From Fragilariopsis cylindrus CCMP1102 (lineage: Eukaryota > Bacillariophyta > Bacillariophyceae > Bacillariales > Bacillariaceae), in assembly GCA_900095095.1 (NCBI GenBank), contig FMBT01000485.1:1-64000 (forward strand): a stretch of 64,000 nt of DNA, written 5' to 3'. The notes beneath the pieces are model-generated. The model made no database searches. It saw nothing but the letters and a program-made list of their open reading frames with translations, and was not told the origin of the DNA. Below, piece by piece: positions 1 to 12,392 of the stretch. Numbering within the stretch: the first letter of the stretch is position 1; each line of letters opens with the position of its first letter. The position numbers and the translations under genes were made by a program.

Positions 1-3000
1 TCGCTGTGGTAAACCAGCTGATGCTGATTCAGCTGATGAGTTCAAAAAGATTGACGACCAGCTTCCAGTGAAGAAGGGACAATCGCATGAAGATAGAGCC
101 CGAGATATTGAATCTGTTTTTGACTATTGCAGGAATACAGGAGTGAAGCTTCTAGATGATGGCTCTGTGCCTGCATTCAGCACTATTTCTTCTATCCCAT
201 TTTCGCACAAGTCACCCGAAGAAAGACAGAATGATATCGGAAACGTTCTTGCATGGATTAGACAGGGACAACCTGTTTCCGAAGATCCTACCGGTGAATT
301 TGCTAAGATTGCCAACAGGCTTCCAGTGAAGAATGGACAATCACCTGAAGATAGAGCCCGAGATATTGAATCTGTTTTTGATTTCTGTAGGAATAAAGGA
401 GTGCAGATTTCGGGCGATGGCTCTGTGCCTACATTCAGCACCCTTTCTTCCATTCCAGTTTCGCACAAGTCACCCAAAGAAAGAAAGAGAGATGCTGAGA
501 ATATTCTAGGATGGATTAGAGAAGGACAACCTGTTTCTGAAGATCCTACCGGTGAATTCGCTAAGATTAACAACATGCTTCCTGTGAAGAAGGGGCAATT
601 ACCTGAAGATAGAGCCCGAGATATTGAATCTGTTTTTGACTATTGCAGAAATAAAGGAATGAACCTTATAGATGATGATGGTTCTTTACCTGCATTCAGC
701 GCTCTTTCTTCTATCCCGATTACACATCAGTCGCCCGAAGATAGACAGATTGATGTCGAAAATGTGCTCGAATGGATTAGATTAGGCCGACCTGTTTCTG
801 AAGATCCCACTGGTGAATTCACCAAGATTGACAACATGCTTCCATCGAAGAAGGCTGAATCACCCGAAGATAGAGCCCGCGATATTGAATCTATTTTCGA
901 CTATTGCAGGAATACAGGAGTGAAGCTTTTAGATGATGATGGTTCTTTACCTGCATTCAGCACTCTTTCTTCCATTCCAGTCTCTCACAAGTCGCCAGAA
1001 GACAGACAAAAAGAAGCGGCTAATGTGCTTGAATGGATTAGACAAGGACAGCTTCTTTCTGAAGATCCCACTGGTGGATTCACCAAGATTGACAGCATGC
1101 TTCCAGTGAAGAAGGGACAAGCACCCGAAGCTAGAGCCCGTGATATCGAGTCGTCACTAAACTGGTGCCGAGTGAACGATTTGAATCTGGACCACGTTCA
1201 TGACTCTATTCGTTTCGATAACAACCCATCTATCGCAGTGAACCCCAAAACAAGCGAGGGGGATAATATTGAAGTTGATGATGTCCTTGCCTGGTTACGA
1301 AACGGGCAGAAAGTCGCGCTTGATCCGACAGGAAATTTTGCTAAAATTAACCAGATCCTTCCTGAGAAAAAAGGCCAAACCCGTCAAGAAAGGGCTTTCG
1401 ACATCGAAAAAGCTCTTACATGGATGCGCAATCCATCTTCGTCTCTCTACAATGAAGACGATCGTCCATCCGATTTCTCTAAGCTACCCTCAATACCAGT
1501 CAACCGTAAGAGTTTTGGTGATCAAACAGAGGAAATGGACAATATTATGCTATGGATGAGAAACAGTAAGGATCCTATCGATGATACAACTGATGGCAAA
1601 TTTAAGATAATTGACGACATTTTGCCAATGAAAAATGGAGAAACACCATTGGAAAGAGCAAAAACTATAGACGATGCTCTTTCTTGGATGAGGAACATTT
1701 CGCCAACTATTGGAAAAATTGACATCGATACTCCAGCGTTGATCAAAGCAAGTCAAATCGGGGTTTCGAAGAGAACCCCAAATGATAGGAAGAGAGAGGC
1801 AGATGCTGTTTTAAGTTGGATCAGACAAGGGAAAACCGGACATCAATGACACCGAAGGAAACTTTAATGCAATCGATAAAATGCTTCCTCCAAAAAAGAA
1901 ACAAAGTCCTGAAGACCGTGCAAAAGATATTGAATCTGTAATCGATTGGTGCAGAAGCATGGGCGTTGAACCTGTTACAGTTCAAAAGCCTACCAAGTTT
2001 GACAAGCTACCATCAATTCCAGTGAACAAAAGATCTCCAGAAGACAGGCAAAAAGATGTTGATGATATCACTGAGTGGATCAGAGAAGGTCGTCCTAGTA
2101 ATCCTGACACTCCCACCAATGAATTTGCTGCAATTGATCAAATGCTGCCTCCAAAGATTGACCAAAGTCCTGAAGACCGTGCAAGCGATGTTGAAGGTGT
2201 ATTGAACTGGATGAGATCCAACAATGTTCCTCCTGTTTCACCAGATGATGAAAAGCCTACCAAGTTTGACAAGCTACCATCAATTCCAGTGAACAAAAGA
2301 TCTCCAGAAGACAGGCAACAGGATGTTGATGATATCACTGAGTGGATTAGAGAAGGTCGTCCTAGTAATCCTGACACTCCCACCAATGAATTTGCTGCAA
2401 TTGATCAAATGCTGCCTCCAAAGACTGACCAAAGTCCTGAAGACCGTGCAAGCAATGTTGAAGGTGTATTGAACTGGATGAGATCCAACAATGTTCCTCC
2501 TGTTTCACCAGATGATGAAAAGCCTACCAGTTTGACAAGCTACCATCAATTCCAGTGAACAAAAGATCTCCAGAAGATAGGCAAAAAAGATGTTGATGAT
2601 ATCACTGAGTGGATCAGAGAAGGTCGTCCTAGTAATCCTGACACTCCCACCAATGAATTTGCTGCAATTGATCAAATGCTGCCTCCAAAGATTGACCAAA
2701 GTCCTGAAGACCGTGCAAGCGATGTTGAAGGTGTATTGAACTGGATGAGATCCAACAATGTTCCTCCTGTTTCACCAGATGATGAAAAGCCTACCAAGTT
2801 TGACAAGCTACCATCAATTCCAGTGAACAAAAGATCTCCAGAAGACAGGCAACAGGATGTTGATGATATCACTAATTGGATTAGAGAAAGGTCGTCCTAG
2901 TAATCCTGACACTCCCACCAATGAATTTGCTGCAATTGATCAAATGCTGCCTCCAAAGATCGACCAAAGTCCTGAAGACCGTGCAAGCGATGTTGAAGGT

Positions 3001-6000
3001 GTATTGAACTGGATGAGATCCAACAATGTTCCTCCTGTTTCACCAGATGATGAAAAGCCTACCAAGTTTGACAAGCTACCATCAATTCCAGTGAACAAAA
3101 GATCTCCAGAAGACAGGCAACAGGATGTTGATGATATCACTGAGTGGATCAGAGAAGGTCGTCCTAGTAATCCTGACACTCCCACTAATGAATTTGCTGC
3201 AATTGATCAAATGCTGCCTCCAAAGATTGACCAAAGTCCTGAAGACCGTGCAAGCAATGTTGAAGGAGTATTGAACTGGATGAGATCCAACAATGTTCCT
3301 CCTGTTTCACCAGATGATGAAAAGCCTACCAAGTTTGACAAGCTACCATCAATTCCAGTGAACAAAAGATCTCCAGAAGACAGGCAACAGGATGTTGATG
3401 ATATCACTGAGTGGATTAGAGAAGGTCGTCCTAGTAATCCTGACACTCCCACCAATGAATTTGCTGCAATTGATCAAATGCTGCCTCCAAAGACTGACCA
3501 AAGTCCTGAAGACCGTGCAAGCAATGTTGAAGGTGTATTGAACTGGATGAGATCCAACAATGTTCCTCCTGTTTCACCAGATGATGAAAAGCCTACCAAG
3601 TTTGACAAGCTACCATCAATTCCAGTGAACAAAAGATCTCCAGAAGATAGGCAAAAAGATGTTGATGATATCACTGAGTGGATCAGAGAAGGTCGTCCTA
3701 GTAATCCTGACACTCCCACCAATGAATTTGCTGCAATTGATCAAATGCTGCCTCCAAAGATTGACCAAAGTCCTGAAGACCGTGCAAGCGATGTTGAAGG
3801 TGTATTGAACTGGATGAGATCCAACAATGTTCCTCCTGTTTCACCAGATGATGAAAAGCCTACCAAGTTTGACAAGCTACCATCAATTCCAGTGAACAAA
3901 AGATCTCCAGAAGACAGGCAACAGGATGTTGATGATATCACTGAGTGGATTAGAGAAGGTCGTCCTAGTAATCCTGACACTCCCACCAATGAATTTGCTG
4001 CAATTGATCAAATGCTGCCTCCAAAGACTGACCAAAGTCCTGAAGACCGTGCAAGCAATGTTGAAGGTGTATTGAACTGGATGCGTTCAAACGGTGTTCC
4101 GGTAGCCGATAATGTCACACCTTTACAATTTACCCTACACCCCTTCGTAAATATGTCGAAGCGTAGTCCAGAAGATCGGAAAAATGACATTGATAACATC
4201 TCTACGTGGATACGCAATGGCAAGAATGATGTTGATGACACTCCGGATGGAGATTTTCGAAAATGTGATCAAATCTTTCCTTTACCGAAGCAAGAGTCAC
4301 CAGAGGAAAGAGCTCGTGATATCGAAGGCTTTTTAGATTGGTGTCGCAACAGTGGTATGAAACCTGTCGATGATGCTTCATCTCCTCGTTTTGATAAAGT
4401 GAGCTCAATTCCTGTTTCAAGAAGAAGCCCTGAACAACGTCAAGACGATCTAGATGATATACTCACGTGGTTGCGTGAAGGTACACCTGATTCGCTAGAC
4501 CCGACTGGAGAGTTTAAGACAACTAGCCAGGTAAGATCGATATGATATGCGTTTATATATCTGTGTGTGTGTGTGTGTCCCTCCCCCTTTTATATTATGA
4601 TTATTTTCTAGTTATCATGAGTTATTACATGTTTTACCAATTCTAATTTAATCTTTTCTTCGCTTTCATTTTCTGTAAATGAAATACATCCACTTATTAA
4701 TATAGTTGTTTCCGTCCAATCAGAATCAGACTCCGGAGGAGAAGGCTATTGACATTGAAAGGGCACTTGATTGGACACGTAATGCGTCGCCAAATGAAAG
4801 TGAGGACGACGAAACTCCTCCATTTGCGAAACTTGCATCTATTCCTGCTACTAGACGCACACCGGAAGATCGCGCGAACGACGTTAACGATGTGCTAACA
4901 TGGATTCGTCAAGGGAAGGACGTCACTGATGACAAAACTGGAGAATTCGAAGTCCTCGACCAACTTCTTCCGAAGAGACCCTTACGCAAGCCTGAAGAAA
5001 GAGCGCGGGAAATCGAGGGTGCACTTGACTGGGTTCGCTCAAACAATGCCAACGTTTCTCCTGAGGAACTTTCTAGTTTAGAACCGATGGCAGGGCACCC
5101 AGAAACTTCTTTGATGCCTCGATCTCCTCAAGAAAGACTACAAGATCTTGATCGTACTTTGAACTGGATGAGACAGGGTAAACCTAAGAATGACGACAAG
5201 GGACCAACCGATGAACTCAGATTAGTTGACCAATTGTTGCCGAAGAAGCAAAACGAGACTCCCGAGGATCGTGCATCAGATGTAGAGGGAGTTCTTTGTT
5301 GGATGCGTGAGAACGATATGAAATTGACCGACGAAGACGAACCCACGAGCTTCAAGAAGTTGAACCAGGAAAAACTTCCCAGTAAGCGTTCGCCAGAAGA
5401 TAGAGCGAAAGATTTAGACGACGCTTTGACATGGGTTCGTCAAAAAGATGGCGCTGATAGCCCATCACTTGAACCATTCAAGACTATTGACCAGCTATTG
5501 CCAACAAAGCCTGGACAAAGTTCTGAAGATCGAGCTCAAGAAATCGAGGCGGCTTACACTTGGCTTCGGGATAATGGAGCAGATATCGTTGGCACTGATG
5601 ATGAGAATGTTCCATTTCAAAAGCCAGATAGTTTAAATTCAATCCCTCGTTCAAGGGCTCCTGATGAGACTGGGTCAGAAAACGCGGATGTTTGGACCCG
5701 CAATCCTAACGAAAAGATTCCTGGGGCTACTGATGATGATGTCCTCTTTGATAGACCCGGCGATGTAAAGTCTGTGCCGCGAGATGGTAGACCAAAGAAT
5801 GAAGACTCTCCAAACACATTATGGTCTCGGCAGCCCAATCAAATGATCCCCGGAATTCCCAACGAAGATGATGTTTATAATAGACCCGGTGACGTGAAGT
5901 CTGTGCCGCGAGATGGTAAACCGAAGAATAGAGACTCTCCCGATACATTATGGTCTCGGCAGCCCAACCAAAACATCCCAGGAATTCCCAATGAAGATGA

Positions 6001-8857
6001 CGTTTTTGATAGACCCGGTGATGTAAAGTCTGTACCGCGAGATAGCGAAGCAAAGAACAAAGACTCTCCCGACTCATTATTGTGGTCTCGGCAGCCTAAT
6101 CAAAACATCCCAGGAGTAATAGACGAAGATGATGTTTACAATAGACCCGGTGATGTAAAGTCCGTGCCGCGAGATGGCAAACCAAAGATGATGGAGGAGC
6201 CACAATACCAGTGGGCTAGAAAGCCTTCAAATGATATCCCTGGTGTCCCCACCGACGATATTCCTTTGGAAAGATTAGGAAGCCTCAATTCAATTCCTCG
6301 TGATAGATCGCCAATCAACCAAGAAAATCCAAATGATTCTACTAATTGGAGAAGGGAGCCAAACGACCGTATTCCTGGAGTAGCGGACGAGAATAACCCG
6401 TTTGATCGTCCCAATACTTTGAATTCGATCCCAAAAACTCGTCAACCTGTTAACTCAGAACCAGAAAATGATCTTGATTGGGCTCGATCTATGTTCAGTC
6501 CTCCTCATAAACCTAACGGGGATGAAGATGATGTTTACGACAGACCCGGTGATGTGAAGTCCGTACCCCTAGATGGCAAACCAAAGAATGAAGATCATCC
6601 AGAGTCTATTTGGCAAAGAACCCCCAATAGTAATATTCCTGGAATTCCCGATGAAGATGATGTTTATGATAGACCCGGTGATGTTAAGTCCGTACCACGA
6701 GATGGCAAACCAAAGAATGAAGATCATCCAGAGTCTATTTGGCAAAGAACCCCCAATAGTAATATTCCTGGAATTCCCGATGAAGATGATGTTTATGATA
6801 GACCCGGTGATGTGAAGTCCGTACCCCGAGATGGCAAACCAAAGAATGAAGATCATCCAGAGTCTATTTGGCAAAGAACCCCCAATAGTAATATTCCTGG
6901 AATTCCTGATGAAGATGATGTTTATGATAGACCCGGTGATGTGAAGTCCGTACCCCGAGATGGCAAACCAAAGAATGAAGATCATCCAGAGTCTATTTGG
7001 CAAAGAACCCCCAATAGTAATATTCCTGGAATTCCTGATGAAGATGATGTTTATGATAGACCTGGTGATGTTAAGTCTGTTCCGCGAGATGGCAAACCAA
7101 AGAACGAAGATCATCCAGAGTCTATTTGGCAAAGAACCCCCAATAGCAATATTCCTGGAATTCCTGATGAAGATGATCATTACGATAGACCCGGTGATGT
7201 GAAGTCCGTACCCCGAGATGGGCGTCCAAAGAATCTAAATGAACCTGGATATGGATGGCAACGAAACCCTGCAGAGCCGGAGAATTCTGCCTACTCACAA
7301 TCGCCTTCGTTTGATTGGTCTGCTCAGAAAGCTGCTGAACCATTCAACAGGCCAATTGTTACAACACCATTTGAAGCTGATGATGATTTCGAACTGACTC
7401 CTGTAGCTGAGGAAGAACCTTTCTATGACTGGGCTGGTGGAAGACCCACAAAATTACGATCTACCCCACAAGGACCCGATATGGACTGGTCGGCCAACAA
7501 GCCTGATATGGACTGGTCGGCCAACAAGCCTGATAGTGCGTGGTACAAGAAAGAGGAACCTCAATATGACTGGAGCGGTGCTCGTCCTGAGGGACCTTTC
7601 GACAGACCATCTGTAACCGCTGCAACCGAAAGCGATGATGACTTGGAATTGGCTGCAATTCCTGATGACGACACCAGTGAATACGAAGAAGACGACGAAG
7701 AAAAGCAACCCACGGTGACTGGAGTACCTCTAGCAGCTTGGTCAATGTTGGCACTTGGAGCCGTTGCTGGTGCAGGAGCAGCTATCGGTCCTACTGCAAC
7801 AATTCCTGCTCCGTCTCCAAACACACCCCAATTCTCTCTGGAAAATCCAAACTTACCATCTCCTACGGATGCTTTTTTTCCAGACCCTAAAACTCTCATA
7901 CCATGTGTCAATGACCCAGCCTGTCAGATGATTTCGGATAGCCTTGGCCCATACATTCCACCTGGTACTGCGGAGCTCTTTGATATTCCGGGATCATGCC
8001 AGAGTAAAGCTCGTGATTGGCTTCGAACTGGAGAAGATGTTCTGGAATTCGACGGTGAGCGCATCCGTCAACGTTATGCCATGACTGTATTTTTCTGTGA
8101 GCAGGATGGAGGCGAATGGCTTGAAAACGACATGTGGTTGTCCGATCTTCATGAGTGTGATTGGTACAACATGATCGGTTTGGATCCTTGCAACCGCGTC
8201 GAACAAATGGAAATGATTCGTATCCATGGTAATGGGCTACAAGGAACTCTACCATCCGAGCTCTCCATCGTATCTACCATTTACGAGTTCACGGCATCTG
8301 ATAACTTGATTACCGGCACGTTTCCTCCTGAATTTAAGTCATTGACTGAGCTAGATACGCTTGCGATTGCCTTCAACCAATTTTCTGGTGAAATGCCTGC
8401 TTACTTATTGCGCTTCCCGGACATGGTTTATTGGGATGCTGGTTTCAATAAGTTCGAAGGAACTCTACCTCAAGATATTCCCGAGCAGATGCCTGATTTG
8501 CAAGTCTTTTTTGCTGAAAACAATAAGTTTTCGGGCACTCTTCCCGCCAATCTTGGGACGCTCGACTTGAAGAACGTTCACCTCGATGATAATGATTTTA
8601 CTGGTACCATTCCTTCCTCGATTGGCGATCCCCCTAATCTCAAAACTCTGTTACTACATGGTAACATGTTTACTGGATCTATCCCACTCTCCCTCCCGAA
8701 GGAATTAAAAGATGCGACTTTCCACTACAATGACTTAACGGGATCTGTATCGAATGATATTTGTGAGAATATGTATGCGGGTGCATTAAATTCGATTTCT
8801 ATTGACTGCGAGACAGTGACCTGTGAGTGCTGTATCTGCGGAGAGCCTGGTGTCTAA
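1..8857 (+). CDS. Giant tandem-repeat membrane protein with C-terminal LRRs (5' end outside window)
   Basis: The reading frame is open from base 2, so the N-terminus lies upstream of the window. The first part is built from about 44-residue half-repeats carrying SPEDR and a W-(M/I)-R motif, pairing into 89-residue units. The intron 4531-4705 (phase 0, GT-AG) rejoins the repeat exactly. After about 5640 the repeat changes to a 43-residue type with DRPGDVKSVPRDG. A hydrophobic stretch (about 7725-7800, LAAWSMLALGAVAGAGAA) looks like a membrane anchor. A cysteine-containing cap and plant-type LRRs (about 8170-8760, for example LQGTLPSEL) follow, and the protein ends in a Cys-rich tail (CECCICGEPG). 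In diatoms such LRR ends are usually extracellular, so a cytosolic repeat region and outer LRR are inferred. Four single-base length changes in A runs (about 1832-1835, 2529, 2583-2588, 2887-2889) shift the frame while the repeat sequence itself stays intact. The repeat region has no family I can name. Confidence 0.75.
1990..4083 (+). repeat. 267-bp in-frame tandem array (about 8 near-identical copies)
   Basis: Units of 267 bp (89 codons) recur with starts near 2138, 2405, 2672, 2940, 3207, 3474, 3741 and 4008. They differ by only a few bases, for example the KID/KTD and SDVEG/SNVEG variants. Flanking copies (1-1980 and 4090-5600) keep the same motif but are much more diverged, so the core looks recently homogenised by unequal exchange or gene conversion. 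Confidence 0.93.
6522..7222 (+). repeat. 129-bp in-frame tandem array (5 copies plus partial)
   Basis: Units of 129 bp (43 codons) start near 6522, 6651, 6780, 6909 and 7038, with a partial unit near 7167. Each encodes DRPGDVKSVPRDGKPKNED followed by a W-Q-R and NIPGIPDEDD segment. Older, diverged copies lie upstream between about 5740 and 6520. Confidence 0.93.
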
Positions 8858-9862
8858 GCATCTTTGCCATAAAGAGTATAAAAACATAAAAACGGCGAGA
8901 GAACGAAACAATAAATAAATAACTATGACAAAAAAGAATGGAAATATATACAAACATATACACGTGTACTATTTAATTAACATAAAACACATAAACCTTA
9001 ACGAAGATAATAAACTACTAGCTGCAAAATTATATTGAACATAGTACCAAGTGACTTCGATACATCAGTTTAGCGAAGTCACTGAGTGCACGTTTATCAG
9101 TATTTTATAAGAAAAAGTAGTGAAATACTATTATGATTGAGCTAGCATTCTTTTATATTTTACCGTAATTGATGGTGAATAGCACAAACTAATAAATTAT
9201 TCATTTTAGTTCTAGCTATTCTCTCTATACTAACAAGGAAGAAAGCGATTTATAACACATTTTCTACTCTTCTAAGTAGTTAATAGTACTACTTTCGACG
9301 TCTGACGTGCCTGTTTCGTAGTGCGCGCAAAAGATGGTATCTTACTGTTTACGGTTGATTTTTTAAAGTTGACTTAACTTGTCCCTGGTGTGTGTGTTTG
9401 CATTTGGTTGGTCGAGTGTGCAAGAGAGAGAGAGAGAGAGAGAGATGACGATTGTCAGACACTTGTTGCGAGAAAGAAATTGCAATTTCCACGATAAGAC
9501 AGTAGAAAAATTTCAACGTAATCGTAACGCGCTGTTGTCACGAAGTGCTGTACGTACCACGCAACCTACACCATCATGGTTGATTGATTAATTGAGTTTT
9601 TTGATTGAGAAAGAGAGAGAGAGAGGGGAGGGTGGGTTATACTATATGTGTCAGATAGATTTCAAGATGAACAATCATATGGGAAAATAGCAATGTCGTC
9701 ACTACTTCCAACGCACCTGTCCAATGGCGGCGTCTTGCGCTGAGAGAGAGAGAGAGAAGGGGCAACGAGCGTCAGAATAAAGACGACGACGATAATAATA
9801 ATACTATACCTATCAGATGTATTGCAAGATAAACACTAAGATGAAATATAATAGCACAGCCG
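8858..9862. other. Intergenic: 3' flank, hairpin and GA microsatellites
   Basis: AT-rich sequence between the LRR gene and the end of the next gene. It holds AATAAA-like signals just after the stop (about 8909-8922), a 10-bp perfect inverted repeat (9050-9059 with 9074-9083, 14-nt loop) and three GA runs (about 9424-9445, 9611-9625, 9743-9758). A short open frame at 9379-9591 contains a GA run and resembles no protein I know. Confidence 0.6.
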
Positions 9863-11625
9863 TTACTTATCTTCCAACTTACCTCCCGTTCCGGTCAGGT
9901 CGACCACAATAAGTTCGTGGTCGTTTTCTCTTCCCGCTTTTGTGCCATTCACTAGTTCCCCTAGCTCACAATAAACATCGTCTGTGGTCATAGCGTTCGC
10001 TTCGATAGCTCCACGTAGCTCACCTACCCGACTCGTTTGTTTGGTCAAATCGGAAATATACTTGTCAGCAGAAGCAAGAACGTCATTGGGAAGCTCTTGC
10101 TTTGTTGGTTGATCCGTACCCGAAGCAATTATAGTCGTTCCCTTTTTAAGATGATTGAGATTCAAGACAAAGTCTGATCCCGTTGTTTGTGTAAATATTA
10201 CGTTCGATTGACCGCATAGGTCTTCACTTGACGAAGCAACTGAAAAGGGAATGCCCAATTCGGCTGACATCTCGTCTGCGAAAATCTTAGCCCCTTCAAC
10301 GTCCAGCCCATATGCGATACCCGTAAAGTTTTTTCGTACGGCAGCTGCAGCACGACACATATTCCGAGCGATGGCACCTGTACCAATAAACCCAATAACG
10401 TTATTGTCTTCGGGTGTGGTGTACTTGAGAGCAACAGCTCCTGCAGCGCCTGTTCTCAGATCGGTCACTGTTGAGGATGAAAAATAATATAAAAGTAAGT
10501 AAGTAGTATTTGGGACAGTAATATTTCAAATCCGTGTATCAACAAGATATCTGTTTCGGGCACACTGTAGAGAAAAGATCATAGTACTTGTAAGGATTAC
10601 AAATTACGAGTAGACTTTGAGTAAACTTACTGAAGCGATTCTCTTGAAAAATACCGAGAGGACAACCCCTGACGGCGTCGACGACGACGAAAACTCCCGA
10701 ACCAGCGGGCTAGTTTGGTAGTATATATATATATATATTTATAATATAATATATGATATTTTATTTTATTGCAACGTAAGAATCAATATGAGTACTGGGG
10801 CCTAGCTTTAAATATATCAACTGGTAATGAGTATCATCACTATCACCATCACCATCACCATCACCATTATCATCATTACATAACCAAACTCTCAATATTT
10901 TTACTCACCAATCCTCGTTCCGTTACGTTTTTGTAGAAACTGACACATGCAAGCTTAACTGTAAAAGTCTTCGCACCAAATACATACCCACCTTTGATAT
11001 GACAGTCACCTTGATTTTGAATAGATAGATGTAAGTGAAAAAATTTCAATATATATATACATACATATATGTCATATGTGTGTAGGACACTGCACACTGT
11101 ATGTTGTATGTATAACATCACTTACCAGGACCAGCATTTTCAGATTCTTCAATACCAATATGCATCGGCATCGGCACATCAACCTTTCCTTTCGCAAGAG
11201 CGCCAAACGCTTCTTCAACTGAAGGGATGGCTAACAACCACGACGATGTCAGTGTCAATGTCAATGTCAATGCCAATGTCAATGCCAATATTAATATGAA
11301 TAGGTGAAACACAAATGCAAGAGTGCAGTATATAAGTAATGAGTAATGAAACCCCATTGAGCACCAAAACATCATTATTCATATTCATTTCGATTGTTAT
11401 TTTTCTTTTTATTCGTAATCCTTTTTTGTTCATTTTTTCTCTTAACTTACCGTCGTTCACAGTCAGGTTACTCTTAATCTGTTCATAGGAAAATAATCTT
11501 GGTGCTGGAAAAGTTGGTGTTTCGTTCGTCGTAGTCGTCGATGCTGCTAATGCGGTGCTTGCATGATACGACGCGGTAAATCGACGAACCACCTGAGATT
11601 TTTTTAGAGATCTTGACAGTAACAT
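9863..11625 (-). CDS. Ornithine cyclodeaminase / mu-crystallin family protein
   Basis: Five exons join with consistent phases: 11625-11451, 11230-11126, 11009-10909, 10709-10631 and 10467-9863, giving 354 residues. The Rossmann nucleotide-binding motif GFIGTGAIARNM and the preceding LRTGAAGAVALKY are hallmarks of the ornithine cyclodeaminase/mu-crystallin family. The second and third exons supply the substrate-side N-terminal half (VPMPMHIGIEES, then FTVKLACVSFYKN). The family includes ornithine cyclodeaminase, ketimine reductase and alanine or lysine-derived imine reductases, and the substrate cannot be read from sequence alone. The start (MLLSRSLKKSQVVRRF) is basic and hydroxylated like a mitochondrial presequence. 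Introns carry a TA run (about 10721-10737), an ATCACC run (about 10839-10866) and hexanucleotide repeats (about 11246-11297). Confidence 0.85.
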
Positions 11626-11693
11626 TTTTGTTGTGTTAATAGTTTATAAGATTATATTACTGTATATACTTTCAGTGACAAGAGTTATCAAAA

Positions 11694-11887
11694 TACAGTG
11701 TGCGCTCGATAAGAAATACACTCTTAATTTACCGACTTGGTGTGTTTCTTATGGAGAGTGTGTTTCTTATGATTTTCGGTATGACCCATCAATCACTACA
11801 CGGGCTATCCCGCGAAAACCGATCTGGTGTATTTCTTATAAAGCGTGTATTTCTTAAATGTGTATTTCTTATCGAGCGCATGCTGTA
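11694..11887. mobile_element. MITE-like element with 28-bp terminal inverted repeats
   Basis: The outer 28 bases (11694-11721 and 11860-11887) are inverted copies matching at 26 of 28 positions, sharing the core GCGCTCGATAAGAAATACAC. Including the flanking TA on both sides, the ends read TA-CAG...CTG-TA, as expected for a TA target-site duplication of a Tc1/mariner-pogo type element. The 194-bp body has no coding capacity. It contains further copies of a GTGT(A/T)TTCTTA motif in direct orientation (about 11740, 11759, 11828, 11846). It lies between the ornithine cyclodeaminase and Sec10 genes. Mobilisation in trans by a transposase outside the window is inferred. Confidence 0.75.
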
Positions 11888-12392
11888 CTCCTTCGTTTAT
11901 TATTATTTATTTGTACTAGGATCCTTCTCTTTTTGATGTGTGAGTTCGTTTGTTCGTGCATTTATTTCCTCTACTCGTACCACTACTTCAAGTATTAGCA
12001 CGATGTTAGTCGTTTCTTAGATGACGTCATCATAAGATTTTTAAAGCATAGATTTACGGTCAGAAACAATATGTTCAGTCGTGCATGATGATTTTTCACA
12101 CATTTTTTCTTAACGAGAACACTAGAACAATATAGTGCGTAAAAGTGAAGCACGCACATTGAGTACTCGCAGCGTTGCTGCTTGTATACCAAATGTACTA
12201 GTACCGTAGTATTTGTTAATTTCTCTAGTTTTATCAATGATTTTCCTGTACCGTAGTTAAGATAGCGCGATTAAATATCTCTGTATTTCAATCATAATTT
12301 AACATTATACACTTAATTTGTTATACATGATGAGAATATATCTACAGTGTAGTTGAAAAATTACACACTACTAGTACATTCTGAAACTACGA
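11888..12392. other. Intergenic spacer downstream of Sec10
   Basis: AT-rich sequence between the MITE-like element and the Sec10 stop codon. Only short open frames are present and no recognisable gene, tRNA or repeat was found. Confidence 0.6.

Noticed and set aside
124-4241. Series of 80-150 residue open frames on the minus strand within the repeat gene
   Set aside because: They recur with the 267-bp repeat period and are antisense shadows of the coding repeats, without their own similarity or start context.
1832-4545. Reading the LRR gene as a pseudogene
   Set aside because: All breaks are one-base run-length changes and the repeat sequence shows no other decay; the same pattern occurs in conserved single-copy genes of the window.
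6569-7202. Isoleucine-rich minus-strand frame (203 residues) and + frames of the IPGIPDEDD repeat
   Set aside because: Shadow frames of the 129-bp array; the repeated sequence comes from the real frame.
9050-9083. 10-bp perfect hairpin as a transcription terminator
   Set aside because: No T tract follows and intrinsic terminators are not used by RNA polymerase II; kept only as a structural note.
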